From the NCBI RefSeq assembly GCF_014174405.1, contig NZ_JACEGA010000001.1:2075001-2139000 (forward strand): a DNA stretch of 64,000 nucleotides. The letters are read 5' to 3'. Numbering within the stretch: the stretch's first letter is position 1; every line of letters begins with the position of its first letter. The position numbers were made by a program, and so were the translations under genes. This DNA is from Variimorphobacter saccharofermentans. GTDB lineage: Bacteria; Bacillota; Clostridia; Lachnospirales; Lachnospiraceae. The notes beneath the pieces are model-generated. The model was not told the DNA's origin, did not search any database, and worked only from the letters and a program-made list of their open reading frames with translations. Shown one piece after another: positions 1 to 8,654 of the stretch.

Positions 1-2688
1 TCGCTCCAAAGTTTTTTCTTTAATTTGAGCTTCCAGTTCAATAATTGCTTCCTGATATTCATTAATTTTAGAACTTATCTGTGAAATCATCTGGTTCTTT
101 TCTTCCACAATCTGGTGTGCTTTCTGAATATCTGATTTTAATGTTGCTTCTTCCTCATATAATCTCTCAATTTCGCGTTTTACACGCTTCACATTTTCCA
201 AAATGAACTGGCTGTTCTGTTCAAAGGAGGATAACTGTAGCTTTAGGTCCGCTGCTTTTTCATTGGCTGCTTGCTCCTTTTTGCGTTCCTCCTCTAGAAG
301 CTTAGTCAGCATTTCAATTTGAGATTCTTTTTCTTTGTTTAAGAGTGTATTTTGCGAAAGAGATTCGTTCAATTTCGCCAGGTTGTCCTTGAGATCTCTC
401 GCCTGTAGCTCAATTTCCTGTAATTCTTTCGTATATTCCAGATATATTTCTTCTGCCTCAGCTTTTTTGGTATATTCACGGTCCAAATTCATTTTTGCCG
501 TGTTTTGCTCCAGATATTTTTCCTGCAGAATTTGCTTAATTTCATCAAGCTTCTGACGTAAGGAGATTCTATTCTCCTTCACTTCCTCTTTGCTTCGTAG
601 CAGTTCCTTAGTCTGTTTTTCTAAGGAAGCTACAAACGCCTCCATCTCTTCAATTTCACGACGTCTACCCAGTAGATTACTTGAGTTCTTATATGCACCA
701 CCGGAAATGGATCCTCCAGGAGTTAGTAATTCTCCTTCCAGAGTCACTATACGAAGACTGTAATGATATTTTTTCGCTATGGATGTAGCATGATCCATAT
801 CATCCACTACAATAATTCTACCAAGAAGATGGTCAATTAATGCATGAAATTTCGGTTCAGTATCTACAAGCTTACTTGCAATACCAAGTATGCCAGCTTC
901 TTTTAATACCTTATCATTCTGCAAACCAGAACCGGATGAAATATTAGTCAATGGCAGAAAGGTCGCTCTGCCAAATTTGTTTTGCTTTAAATAATTAATC
1001 AGGTTCTTTGCTGTGGTTTCATCTTCCGTAACAATATTCTGAATGGTTCCGCCCAGAGCCGTCTCAATTGCTGTTTCATAGGCCTTATCAACCTTTATGA
1101 TGTCAGCCACAACCCCAATAATACCAGGCATCTGAGTCTTTTTTTCCATAACCTTTTTAATACTGTTTCCATATCCCTCATATCGTTCTGTTAAGTTCAT
1201 TAAGGATTCCAGACGGGATTTTTCTCCCAGATAACGGGATTGTAACTCATTATATTTCGTATTAATCTGATCAAGCTGAGTTTGTGTATCGGCAATTGCC
1301 TGCTCGATTGAACCGCTTTCCTGAGTATAACCCGTAATAAGCTCAGAAATCTGCTGAAGCTTTTCCTTATATACCTCTATGGTCTCAAGATAAAGACTCT
1401 CTTCACTTTTATTCTTTAAGATCCGTTGATTAAGTTCCGCTTTTCTTATGTTATTCTGTTCCAGCATCGTCTCGTAGCGCTGAATATTACTTTTAATCCC
1501 GGAATTAATATTTAAATGGTTAAAGATATTATTATTGCAGTCCTCAATTTCTCTTGTATACTGTCCAATATTTTCTTTGATTTGCTCTAATTCTTCAAGG
1601 GCAGCACTAAGGACATCATCCATTTCAGCTATTTTTGCATCAATGGCTGACTTTTCACTTAAATATTTGGCTTCCTCATCTTTCTTTGCGGAGATTTCAC
1701 TATGATGTGCTTCAATGCGATTTTGTATGTATTCATCATTTTGCTGAACAGATAGAATTTGCTCATTAAGAACCTTAATTTCTCCTTCTGCCTTTTCCTT
1801 GGACAGCTTTAATTCATTATAACTATTCCTATCTGCTTCAATTGCTGTATCACAATCTTCTAATTGATGTTCCAGACGAAGATATTCTTCCTTTGTATTC
1901 TCATACTCTAGCTTTGTCTGTTCAAAATCCGAAGAAGCAATCTTCAGCTTTTCTTCCACCTGTTCCTTGGAAAGCCGTATTTTATCATATTCCTTTAGAA
2001 ACTGATTTACTTCCAGGCTTTTTAATTCTTCTTTTAATTTCAAATAAACCTTAGCTGTCGCAGATTGTTTCTCCAGCGGTGCCAATTGATGTTCAATCTC
2101 TTTAATAATATCTGTTACTCGGGACAAATTAAGCTTTTCTTCTTCCAGATTCTTTTCAGCGGCATATTTTCGTCGTTTGAACTTTACAATTCCGGCAGCT
2201 TCATCAAATAATTCTCGTCGATCTTCTGGTTTTCCGCTTAGTATTTTATCAATCTGTCCTTGACCGATTATGGAATACCCTTCCTTACCAATACCAGTAT
2301 CCATAAACAGTTCATTAACATCCTTTAATCGACATGATGTTCCATTAATCAAATATTCACTTTCACCGGACCGATATACTCTTCTGGCAATTGTAACCTC
2401 GTCAAACTCAATCGGTAATTTATGATCGGAATTATCCAAAGTAATGGCAACATATGCATAACCAAGGGGTTTTCTCGCCTGGGTTCCAGCAAAAATAACA
2501 TCCTCCATTTTCGAACCTCTTAGCTGCTTAGCACTTTGTTCACCCAATACCCATCGTACAGCATCAGCAACATTACTTTTTCCACTTCCGTTTGGCCCTA
2601 CAATACCGGTTATTCCATCATGGAATTCCAATATGATCTTATTTGCAAAAGATTTAAAGCCGTGTATTTCAATACTTTTTAAATACAT
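1..2688 (-). CDS. smc: Chromosome segregation protein SMC (C-terminus cut by window edge)
   Basis: ATPase core of bacterial condensin, which works with ScpA and ScpB (both encoded near 38-39.6 kb) to organise and separate sister chromosomes. The minus-strand reading frame starts MYLKSIEIHGFKSFANKI at 2688 and stays open for 896 codons to the window edge; about 290 residues should be missing compared with the usual ~1190. Visible are the N-terminal Walker A (GPNGSGKSN, about residue 32), the R-loop region and signature-like text, a long charged coiled coil, the hinge at about residues 500-660 (read from 1.2 to 0.7 kb, containing GGSISGG), and the start of the returning coiled coil. It lies 50 nt downstream of rnc on the same strand, the common Firmicute order. 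The missing part carries the C-loop and Walker B, so integrity cannot be judged. Identity is very secure. Confidence 0.97.
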   Translation of the reverse strand, partial: MYLKSIEIHGFKSFANKIILEFHDGITGIVGPNGSGKSNVADAVRWVLGEQSAKQLRGSKMEDVIFAGTQARKPLGYAYVAITLDNSDHKLPIEFDEVTIARRVYRSGESEYLINGTSCRLKDVNELFMDTGIGKEGYSIIGQGQIDKILSGKPEDRRELFDEAAGIVKFKRRKYAAEKNLEEEKLNLSRVTDIIKEIEHQLAPLEKQSATAKVYLKLKEELKSLEVNQFLKEYDKIRLSKEQVEEKLKIASSDFEQTKLEYENTKEEYLRLEHQLEDCDTAIEADRNSYNELKLSKEKAEGEIKVLNEQILSVQQNDEYIQNRIEAHHSEISAKKDEEAKYLSEKSAIDAKIAEMDDVLSAALEELEQIKENIGQYTREIEDCNNNIFNHLNINSGIKSNIQRYETMLEQNNIRKAELNQRILKNKSEESLYLETIEVYKEKLQQISELITGYTQESGSIEQAIADTQTQLDQINTKYNELQSRYLGEKSRLESLMNLTERYEGYGNSIKKVMEKKTQMPGIIGVVADIIKVDKAYETAIETALGGTIQNIVTEDETTAKNLINYLKQNKFGRATFLPLTNISSGSGLQNDKVLKEAGILGIASKLVDTEPKFHALIDHLLGRIIVVDDMDHATSIAKKYHYSLRIVTLEGELLTPGGSISGGAYKNSSNLLGRRREIEEMEAFVASLEKQTKELLRSKEEVKENRISLRQKLDEIKQILQEKYLEQNTAKMNLDREYTKKAEAEEIYLEYTKELQEIELQARDLKDNLAKLNESLSQNTLLNKEKESQIEMLTKLLEEERKKEQAANEKAADLKLQLSSFEQNSQFILENVKRVKREIERLYEEEATLKSDIQKAHQIVEEKNQMISQISSKINEYQEAIIELEAQIKEKTLER

Positions 2689-2738
2689 TCATAGTCTCCC
2701 ATCTATTTCCTACTGTATTCTACTGGTTTTACGCGATT

Positions 2739-3446
2739 TTAATTCTTCTGAAGTTTTTGAATCGCCTGATTTGCTGCTTCCTGTTCTGCAGCCTTCTTCG
2801 TACGACCGGATCCACGACCAATCTCTTCGTTACCGATGCACACTGCAATGGTAAAAATTTTATTATGATCCGGTCCAGTTTCCGAAATTAGATTGTATCG
2901 GAGCTTTTGCTTGTTATTCTCATTCTGAATAATTTCCTGTAAGATAGTCTTGCTATCGAAAAAGAGATCTTTATTCTTCACATCTTCTAATATAAACTGT
3001 GTAATAAACTCTTTTGCATTAGTAAAACCACCATCTAAATAGATTGCTCCAATTACTGCTTCAAAAGCATCGGAAAGGATAGAATCACGGTCTCGGCCAC
3101 CAGAATTAGCTTCTCCTTTACCCAGTAATAAATACTCTCCCAAGTGAAAATCCCTAGCACAGGCTGATAAAGTCTGCTCACAGACAATGCTTGCACGTAG
3201 CTTCGTCAGGTCACCTTCTGACAAATCAGGATATTCCTTATATACATATTCGCTGGTTACAAGCTCCAATACTGCGTCTCCTAGAAATTCTAGGCGTTCA
3301 TTATTCTTATCCTTGCTTAATCGCATCTCATTGGCATAAGAACTATGTGATAATGCATGAACTAATAAACTGGGATCAGCAAAATGATAGTTCATTTTTT
3401 GCTCTAATGCCATAAATTTTTCATTTGATTTTTTTCGCAATTTCAT
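2739..3446 (-). CDS. rnc: Ribonuclease III
   Basis: Double-strand-specific endoribonuclease that processes rRNA precursors and structured mRNAs. The 235-residue protein has the family length. The catalytic signature ERLEFLGDAVLEL is at residues 50-62 (E53 and D57), the second acidic pair sits in SDAFEAVIGAIYLDGG (D126, E129), and a double-stranded-RNA-binding domain fills about residues 160-234, ending GRTKKAAEQEAANQAI. The ATG start is supported by a GGAGG four bases upstream. It lies between acpP and smc on the same strand, but an intrinsic-terminator-like hairpin precedes it, so expression may be partly uncoupled from plsX-acpP. Confidence 0.97.
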   Translation of the reverse strand: MKLRKKSNEKFMALEQKMNYHFADPSLLVHALSHSSYANEMRLSKDKNNERLEFLGDAVLELVTSEYVYKEYPDLSEGDLTKLRASIVCEQTLSACARDFHLGEYLLLGKGEANSGGRDRDSILSDAFEAVIGAIYLDGGFTNAKEFITQFILEDVKNKDLFFDSKTILQEIIQNENNKQKLRYNLISETGPDHNKIFTIAVCIGNEEIGRGSGRTKKAAEQEAANQAIQKLQKN

Positions 3447-3505
3447 AATGCCTCCATTCTTGTCAAATAATTAAGAAATCCAAGGAATTCCTTAATTATA
3501 TAAAC

Positions 3506-3541
3506 AAGCCCATGAATAAGTCAAACTTATTCATGGGGCTT
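3506..3541 (-). terminator. Hairpin between acpP and rnc (partial terminator)
   Basis: Fifteen base pairs (AAGCCCATGAATAAG against CTTATTCATGGGGCTT, with one bulged C) around a five-base loop. On the minus strand it lies 58 nt after the acpP stop and is followed by the moderately T-rich TTGTTTATATAATT. The tail is weaker than a textbook terminator, so read-through into rnc is likely; attenuation or processing is an alternative role. Confidence 0.6.
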
Positions 3542-3598
3542 ATTCTTACCATTAATAAACTTTGTTACCAGGTTTCATGAACAAGATATAAAAGCAAA

Positions 3599-3829
3599 TT
3601 AATTCAATGCATTCTTAATTTGCTCAACTGCATCTCCTACAGTTACGATATTCTCTGCGTCTTCATTTGCAATCTCAATATCAAACTCTTCTTCAATACC
3701 CATAATAATCTGAAAAAGGTCAAGAGAATCTGCACCTAAATCATCTACAAATGTGGTATCCATAGTAATTTCGTCTTCTTCTACATTTAATACTTCACCT
3801 ATTATTTTCTGTAATTTTTCAAATTCCAT
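3599..3829 (-). CDS. acpP: Acyl carrier protein
   Basis: Carrier of growing acyl chains in type II fatty acid synthesis; the serine of the DSL motif in [12 protein letters not shown] receives 4'-phosphopantetheine. The protein is about 76 residues, acidic and four-helical, as expected. Two in-frame ATGs are possible (3835 and 3829). The ribosome binding site GAAGGG ends 3 nt before the first and 9 nt before the second, and ACPs usually begin MEFEKL-like, so 3829 is preferred. It follows plsX by about 20 nt on the same strand, a classic phospholipid/fatty acid gene pair. Confidence 0.95.
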   Translation of the reverse strand: MEFEKLQKIIGEVLNVEEDEITMDTTFVDDLGADSLDLFQIIMGIEEEFDIEIANEDAENIVTVGDAVEQIKNALN

Positions 3830-3853
3830 AATCATTCACCCTTCTTTTATGAT

Positions 3854-4864
3854 TTACTCGTTATTTTTTAAGTGTTCCATTATTTTATCATTTATATGTT
3901 GCTTGGTAAAGGTAACACATTGTAGGATGGAATTACGTACTTCTGTACTTTTTGCGTTGCCATGTGTCTTTACAACGAGGCCATTTAATCCTAGTAAAGG
4001 AGCACCGCCATACTTTGAAGCATCAAAATCCTTCAATGTTTCCTTCAGTGCAGGTTTGCATAGTAATGCACCAAGCTTACTTTTTGTTGTACTCATAAGT
4101 CCTGATTTTATTTTATTAATTAATGCTGCTCCTAGGCCTTCATAAAGTTTAAGAATAACATTACCAACAAAAGCTTCGCAAACAATAACATCGGCTCCAC
4201 CGTAAGGTATCTCTCTAGCTTCTATACTGCCAATAAAATTAATATCTGAACAAGCCTTTAATAACGGAAAGGTTTCCTTCACTAATTGATTGCCTTTTTC
4301 CTCTTCAGCTCCAATATTAACGATGGCAACTTTCGGGTTCGGTATACCTAGAACATTTTCCATGTAAATAGAACCCATTTTCGCAAACTGTACTAAATGA
4401 GATGCTCTTGCATCCACATTTGCGCCACAATCTACCAGTAAAGATACCCCATTCAAAGTAGGTATCAAAGGCGCTAATGGTGGACGTTCTACTCCTTTAA
4501 TTCTTCCTACCAGTAGTTGACCGCCTGCGAGAACAGCTCCGGTACTGCCAGCAGATACAAAGGCATCTGCTTCTTTTTGCTTTACTAAATTCAAAGCAAC
4601 AACTATGGAGGAGTTTTTCTTACGCCGGATTGCAAGTACGGGTGCCTCATTATTGGTAATCACTTCTGGCGCATGTACTACTATTATGCGCTCTTTATCA
4701 TAAGTATACTTAACTAATTCCTTTTGAATAATGTCTTGATCTCCAGTAAGTATTACTTTGATATCTTTCTCATCCTGTACGGCAAGCACTGCACCCTTAA
4801 TAATTTCTTCAGGTGCATTATCGCCACCCATTGCATCGACTGCAACCGTTATAGAATTATGCAT
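3854..4864 (-). CDS. plsX: Phosphate acyltransferase PlsX
   Basis: Converts acyl-ACP to acyl-phosphate, the acyl donor for PlsY in the first step of phospholipid synthesis; a peripheral membrane enzyme. The 336-residue length fits the family. Family text includes VAVDAMGGDNAPEEI at residues 6-20, a Gly-rich SAGSTGAVLAGG stretch around residue 105, and a C-terminal KYGGAPLLGLNGLVVKTHG. The ATG is preceded by GGAGGGA. It is the first gene of the plsX-acpP-(rnc-smc) cluster and carries its own promoter about 110 nt upstream. No FapR-like operator was recognised, but an inverted repeat lies in its leader. Confidence 0.97.
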   Translation of the reverse strand: MHNSITVAVDAMGGDNAPEEIIKGAVLAVQDEKDIKVILTGDQDIIQKELVKYTYDKERIIVVHAPEVITNNEAPVLAIRRKKNSSIVVALNLVKQKEADAFVSAGSTGAVLAGGQLLVGRIKGVERPPLAPLIPTLNGVSLLVDCGANVDARASHLVQFAKMGSIYMENVLGIPNPKVAIVNIGAEEEKGNQLVKETFPLLKACSDINFIGSIEAREIPYGGADVIVCEAFVGNVILKLYEGLGAALINKIKSGLMSTTKSKLGALLCKPALKETLKDFDASKYGGAPLLGLNGLVVKTHGNAKSTEVRNSILQCVTFTKQHINDKIMEHLKNNE

Positions 4865-4878
4865 ATTCCCTCCATTCT

Positions 4879-4896
4879 TGTACAGTTATCTGTACA
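4879..4896. promoter_or_regulatory. Inverted repeat in plsX leader
   Basis: TGTACAG-TTAT-CTGTACA: two perfect 7-base arms with a 4-base spacer, just upstream of the plsX Shine-Dalgarno and downstream of its likely promoter. It could be an operator for a repressor of lipid synthesis or a leader RNA hairpin. No binding protein can be assigned from sequence alone. Confidence 0.4.
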
Positions 4897-4972
4897 TTAT
4901 GAAAGCTTTATATTCGTGATAGTTCAGTCTTAGCATATTCAGAAACACGATTGATAGCTAAATCTACTAAAC

Positions 4973-5001
4973 AATATACTCGATATTATACTAAAAATCA
5001 A
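4973..5001 (-). promoter_or_regulatory. Sigma-A type promoter for plsX
   Basis: On the minus strand TTGATT, a 17-base spacer, then TATATT, about 110 nt before the plsX start. A second TATAAT overlaps the spacer in another register. Nothing else in this AT-rich interval is closer to consensus. Confidence 0.55.
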
Positions 5002-5089
5002 CCATATTTTAAAATTTAATATGGAGTAATATTACAGTATAGAAAAGGCCGGATAAATCAAGGGATAGAAGTATTAGAAGGAGTGAATA

Positions 5090-5133
5090 CAAATATAAAA
5101 CAGGGATTAGAATTGCCTTAATTCTAATCCCTG
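5090..5133 (-). terminator. Rho-independent terminator after cheR
   Basis: A perfect 14-bp stem (CAGGGATTAGAATT with its complement, 5101-5133) around the loop GCCTT. On the minus strand it is followed by TTTTATATTTG. It sits 28 nt past the cheR stop, closing the HI0933-cmk-ispH-cheR cluster. Confidence 0.85.
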
Positions 5134-5160
5134 TGGTTACATTCGCATTTACACACGAAA

Positions 5161-5940
5161 TTATACTTTTTTATAAAAGAAAGAACGAAAATTCGTAAAT
5201 CCAATCTGCTGTGCCTGTATAATTTGCTCCGTACTGCCTACGAACAATAAAGCATCTTTCTTTAGAGCTTTATGAAAATTCATATAGATCTTATTTTTAG
5301 CATCATCTGTAAAATAGATCAAGACATTACGACAAACAATTAGATCACAATTAGATGGATAAGGATCCTTTAATAAATCATGCTGATTGAATTCTACGCA
5401 GGATTTAACCGTATCAGAAATCTGATATGTTCTGTCATTAATTTTCGTAAAATACTTACTTATAAATTCATCCGGTAACGACTTTAAGCTTTTTACATGA
5501 TAAAGACCGACTTTTGCTTTCTCCATAACGGTCTTATCAATGTCTGTAGCATATATCTTAATTCTACTTAATGGTAAGTATTTCGATAAAAGCATTACTA
5601 GTGAATAAGGTTCATCTCCTGTGGAACATGCAGCACTCCATATTTTTAAATCCCTGCCAAAATGATCCATCAGATAAGGTAACACATCATTCTCTAACAA
5701 TTTCCATTGTTCCGGATTTCGATAAAATTCCGATACGTTAATCGTAATATAATTAATAAATTCATCGTATGCAACCTTATCCGACTTTAATTTCAAGATA
5801 TACTCTGAATAAGAAGGAATGCCATGTTTCGTAATTAAAGCCTCAATACGACGTTTCATCTGGCGTTCCTTATAAGAATTCAAGTCTATCTTTGTCATGT
5901 CATATATGGATTGAATAAACGCCTCATAACTACCCAGCAA
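5161..5940 (-). CDS. cheR: Chemotaxis protein methyltransferase CheR
   Basis: Uses S-adenosylmethionine to methylate glutamates on methyl-accepting chemotaxis proteins (one is encoded at 20.8-22.9 kb), setting adaptation. 259 residues. An N-terminal CheR helical domain (about 10-65) is followed by the Rossmann methyltransferase domain (about 75-255) with the SAM-binding text IWSAACSTGDEPYSL and the motif CRNVLIYF. Translation probably starts at a TTG, seven bases after AAAGGAG. It is not embedded in a che operon; it stands at the 3' end of the cmk-ispH cluster, 34 nt after ispH-S1, and is closed by a strong terminator. Confidence 0.93.
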   Translation of the reverse strand: MLGSYEAFIQSIYDMTKIDLNSYKERQMKRRIEALITKHGIPSYSEYILKLKSDKVAYDEFINYITINVSEFYRNPEQWKLLENDVLPYLMDHFGRDLKIWSAACSTGDEPYSLVMLLSKYLPLSRIKIYATDIDKTVMEKAKVGLYHVKSLKSLPDEFISKYFTKINDRTYQISDTVKSCVEFNQHDLLKDPYPSNCDLIVCRNVLIYFTDDAKNKIYMNFHKALKKDALLFVGSTEQIIQAQQIGFTNFRSFFYKKV

Positions 5941-5974
5941 GACAAATCTCCTTTATCATAAGTTTTTAATTGAT

Positions 5975-7945
5975 TTATTCTGCAGTTTCCTCATTTACTT
6001 CAGCTGAAGCAGATTCCTCTTCTTTCTCTGGTGCTTCTAAAGCTTTGATGCTTAAGCTGATCTTCTTCTCTTCCTTATTGAATTCAACTACCTTTGCAGT
6101 AATCTCCTGACCAATCTTTAATGAATCGGAAGGCTTCTCAACATGTTCTTTGGAGATTTGAGAAACATGAAGAAGTGCATCAATACCAGGCTCAAGCTCA
6201 ACGAATGCGCCGAAATCAGTCATTCTTGCTACAGTACCAATGACTACATTACCAACAGCATATTTAGATTCTGCGTTTATCCAAGGATTTTCATCCTCGA
6301 ATTTTAAGCTCAGAGCAATCTTTTCTCCCTGAATATCTTTAATGAAGGCTTTCACGGTTTCACCAACCTTAAATACCTTCTTCGGATTTTCTACTCTACC
6401 CCAGGACATCTCAGAAATATGAAGAAGTCCATCTGCACCACCAAGATCAATAAATGCACCAAAATCAGTGATATTCTTAACAGTACCTTCTACCGTCATT
6501 CCAACTTTAATTTTCTCAAATAATTCCTTCTTAAGTACTTCTTTTTTCGCAACGATTAATTGCTTACGGTCACCAATGATACGTCTCTTCTTTGGATTGA
6601 ATTCGGTAATAACAAATTCAATCTTCTCGCCATTATATTTAGAAAGATCTTTCTCATAGGTGTCGGAGATAAGACTTGCAGGAATAAAGACTCTCGCTTC
6701 GTCAATAATCACACTTAAGCCGCCATTGAGTACAGCAGCTACTGTAGCTGACAATACTTCATGCTTTTCAAAGGCTTCTTCCAATCTTTTATTTCCTTTT
6801 TCTGCAGCCAGTCTTTTATAGGTTAAAGCCACCTGACCTTCACCATCATTTACTTTTAACACCTTGGCCTGCATTACGTCACCAACATTGACAACAGTAC
6901 GCAAATCAAGATTGGGTGTATTGGTATATTCATTTCTTGTAATGATACCTTCCGACTTGTAGCCTATATTTAAGATGATTTCATCATCCTTAACACCCAA
7001 GACAATTCCTTCTACAACATCGCCGTTGTTTATTTTTACTACCTTTTCTTCTTCCAATAATTGTTCAAAACTTTTTTCCGACATTACGGTATGAACCTCC
7101 TTGATAATATTGTTTGGGGTCGATGCCCCTGCTGTAATACCTACGTTTCGATAAGATTTAAACTCATTTAAATCCAGGTCTTTAAGTTGCTGTATATAGT
7201 AAGTATTTTCACATTCTTTTTTGCAAATATCATAAAGCTTTCTCGTATTCGAGCTCTGCTTTCCACCAATAACAATCATCGCATCTGATTGTTTTGCCAG
7301 TTGATAAGCCTCTGTCTGCCTCTCTTCTGTGGCATTGCAAATTGTATTTAAAACAAATATATCATAACCCTTTTTTGATATAATTTCAACTAAATCTTGA
7401 AATTTCTTGTAATTAAATGTCGTCTGGGAAACAATACATATTTTTTCATCTTGAGGAAGGTTGAGTGCCTTTGCTTCCTCTTCATTTTCAATTACAGTAT
7501 AGGAAGTACCATCCTGTGAAATGGTTTGACACCAGCCAATTATTCCTTGAACTTCTGGGTGTGATTGATTTCCAATAATAATGATATGTTGACCACTACC
7601 ACTTTTTTCGCTGACTGCCCTGTGTATTTTCTTTACATACGGACAAGTTGCATCAATGATTTTATGTCCATAAGAAGAAAGCTTTTCCTGTAATTCTTTC
7701 GATACACCATGGGAACGTATAATTATTGTTCCCGCTGGTAATGTTTTTAATTCTTCCGGATCTTCAATCACTTTAACACCTTTGTTTGCCAGATCGGAAA
7801 CTACTTCTTCATTATGAATAATTGGTCCATAAGTGTATACTTTTGATCCATTCTGAACTTCATTATATACTAAATCGACTGCCCTTTTTACACCAAAACA
7901 AAAACCAGCTGTTTTTGCAACATTTATATTCAATAATATCAGCAT
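5975..7945 (-). CDS. ispH: IspH (HMBPP reductase) fused to four S1 RNA-binding domains
   Basis: Bifunctional protein of 656 residues. Residues 1-285 are 4-hydroxy-3-methylbut-2-enyl diphosphate reductase, the last step of the MEP isoprenoid pathway. The three [4Fe-4S] cysteines are C16 (GFCFGVKRAV), C101 (DATCPYVKK) and C203 (TICNATEERQ), and the catalytic glutamate is E131 (HPEVQG). Residues about 307-377, 394-463, 480-549 and 563-634 are S1/OB-fold RNA-binding repeats like ribosomal protein S1, followed by an acidic tail. Such fusions are known in Clostridia. The cmk stop is two bases upstream of the first ATG, whose ribosome site would overlap the start; a TTG four codons further on (giving MNINVAKTAG) has AAGGA about 11 nt upstream and may be the real start. 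Confidence 0.95.
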   Translation of the reverse strand: MLILLNINVAKTAGFCFGVKRAVDLVYNEVQNGSKVYTYGPIIHNEEVVSDLANKGVKVIEDPEELKTLPAGTIIIRSHGVSKELQEKLSSYGHKIIDATCPYVKKIHRAVSEKSGSGQHIIIIGNQSHPEVQGIIGWCQTISQDGTSYTVIENEEEAKALNLPQDEKICIVSQTTFNYKKFQDLVEIISKKGYDIFVLNTICNATEERQTEAYQLAKQSDAMIVIGGKQSSNTRKLYDICKKECENTYYIQQLKDLDLNEFKSYRNVGITAGASTPNNIIKEVHTVMSEKSFEQLLEEEKVVKINNGDVVEGIVLGVKDDEIILNIGYKSEGIITRNEYTNTPNLDLRTVVNVGDVMQAKVLKVNDGEGQVALTYKRLAAEKGNKRLEEAFEKHEVLSATVAAVLNGGLSVIIDEARVFIPASLISDTYEKDLSKYNGEKIEFVITEFNPKKRRIIGDRKQLIVAKKEVLKKELFEKIKVGMTVEGTVKNITDFGAFIDLGGADGLLHISEMSWGRVENPKKVFKVGETVKAFIKDIQGEKIALSLKFEDENPWINAESKYAVGNVVIGTVARMTDFGAFVELEPGIDALLHVSQISKEHVEKPSDSLKIGQEITAKVVEFNKEEKKISLSIKALEAPEKEEESASAEVNEETAE

Positions 7946-7947
7946 CC

Positions 7948-8622
7948 TTAATTACTAATTTTCTTATTATATAAATCAATGACTGTATTAACCACCTCGT
8001 CAATAGACATGTGGGAGGTATCTAAAAGTACTGCATCCTCTGCCTGCTTAAGTGGTGCAAATTCTCTTGTCATATCCCTGTGGTCACGCTCTATAATATC
8101 CTTTTCAATTTCATTTATATCAGACTCAATACCTTTTTCCTTGAGTTCGGCCCATCTTCTACGAGCACGTTCTTTGGAACTTGCCGTCATATATATTTTT
8201 AAATCTGCATTTGGCAGAACAAAAGTCCCAATTTCTCTTCCATCCATAACAACATTTGCCGATTTCGCTAACTTTTGCTGTAGTTCAACAAGCTTAAGTC
8301 TAACTGTCTTGTGTACGGAGGAGGCACTGGCCATATTTCCAACTTCTTCTGTCCGTATTAAACCATTTACGTTTTCTCCGTTTAACAATACCAGCTGCTC
8401 ACCATCTTTATATTCAATGATTACATCTACATTCTGACACGCTTTCTCAATGCTTTCCCGATCATTAGCCTGAATATGGTTCCTTAGAAAATATAAAGCC
8501 AAAGCTCGATACATAGCTCCGGTATCAACATAAATAAAACCTAATTTTTTAGCGATTTTTTTTGCTATGGTACTTTTTCCGGCTCCAGCTGGTCCATCAA
8601 TTGCAATATTAAAATAGTTCAT
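7948..8622 (-). CDS. cmk: Cytidylate kinase
   Basis: Phosphorylates CMP and dCMP with ATP for nucleic-acid precursor supply. 224 residues, the normal length for the monomeric bacterial enzyme. The P-loop is GPAGAGKSTIAKKIA (about residues 10-24), followed by VDTGAMYRALAL, and the CMP-binding DGREIGT motif is at about residue 147. ATG start with a GGAGG six bases upstream. It sits between the HI0933-type oxidoreductase and ispH-S1; the cmk-ispH(-S1) order is typical for Clostridia. Confidence 0.97.
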   Translation of the reverse strand: MNYFNIAIDGPAGAGKSTIAKKIAKKLGFIYVDTGAMYRALALYFLRNHIQANDRESIEKACQNVDVIIEYKDGEQLVLLNGENVNGLIRTEEVGNMASASSVHKTVRLKLVELQQKLAKSANVVMDGREIGTFVLPNADLKIYMTASSKERARRRWAELKEKGIESDINEIEKDIIERDHRDMTREFAPLKQAEDAVLLDTSHMSIDEVVNTVIDLYNKKISN

Positions 8623-8654
8623 TGTTATCCTCCATTTATTGTGGTTATTTTGTA

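Noticed and set aside
7979..8437. Long plus-strand frames opposite cmk, plsX, scpA and others
   Set aside because: They overlap clearly identified minus-strand genes, lack ribosome sites and show no recognisable protein features.
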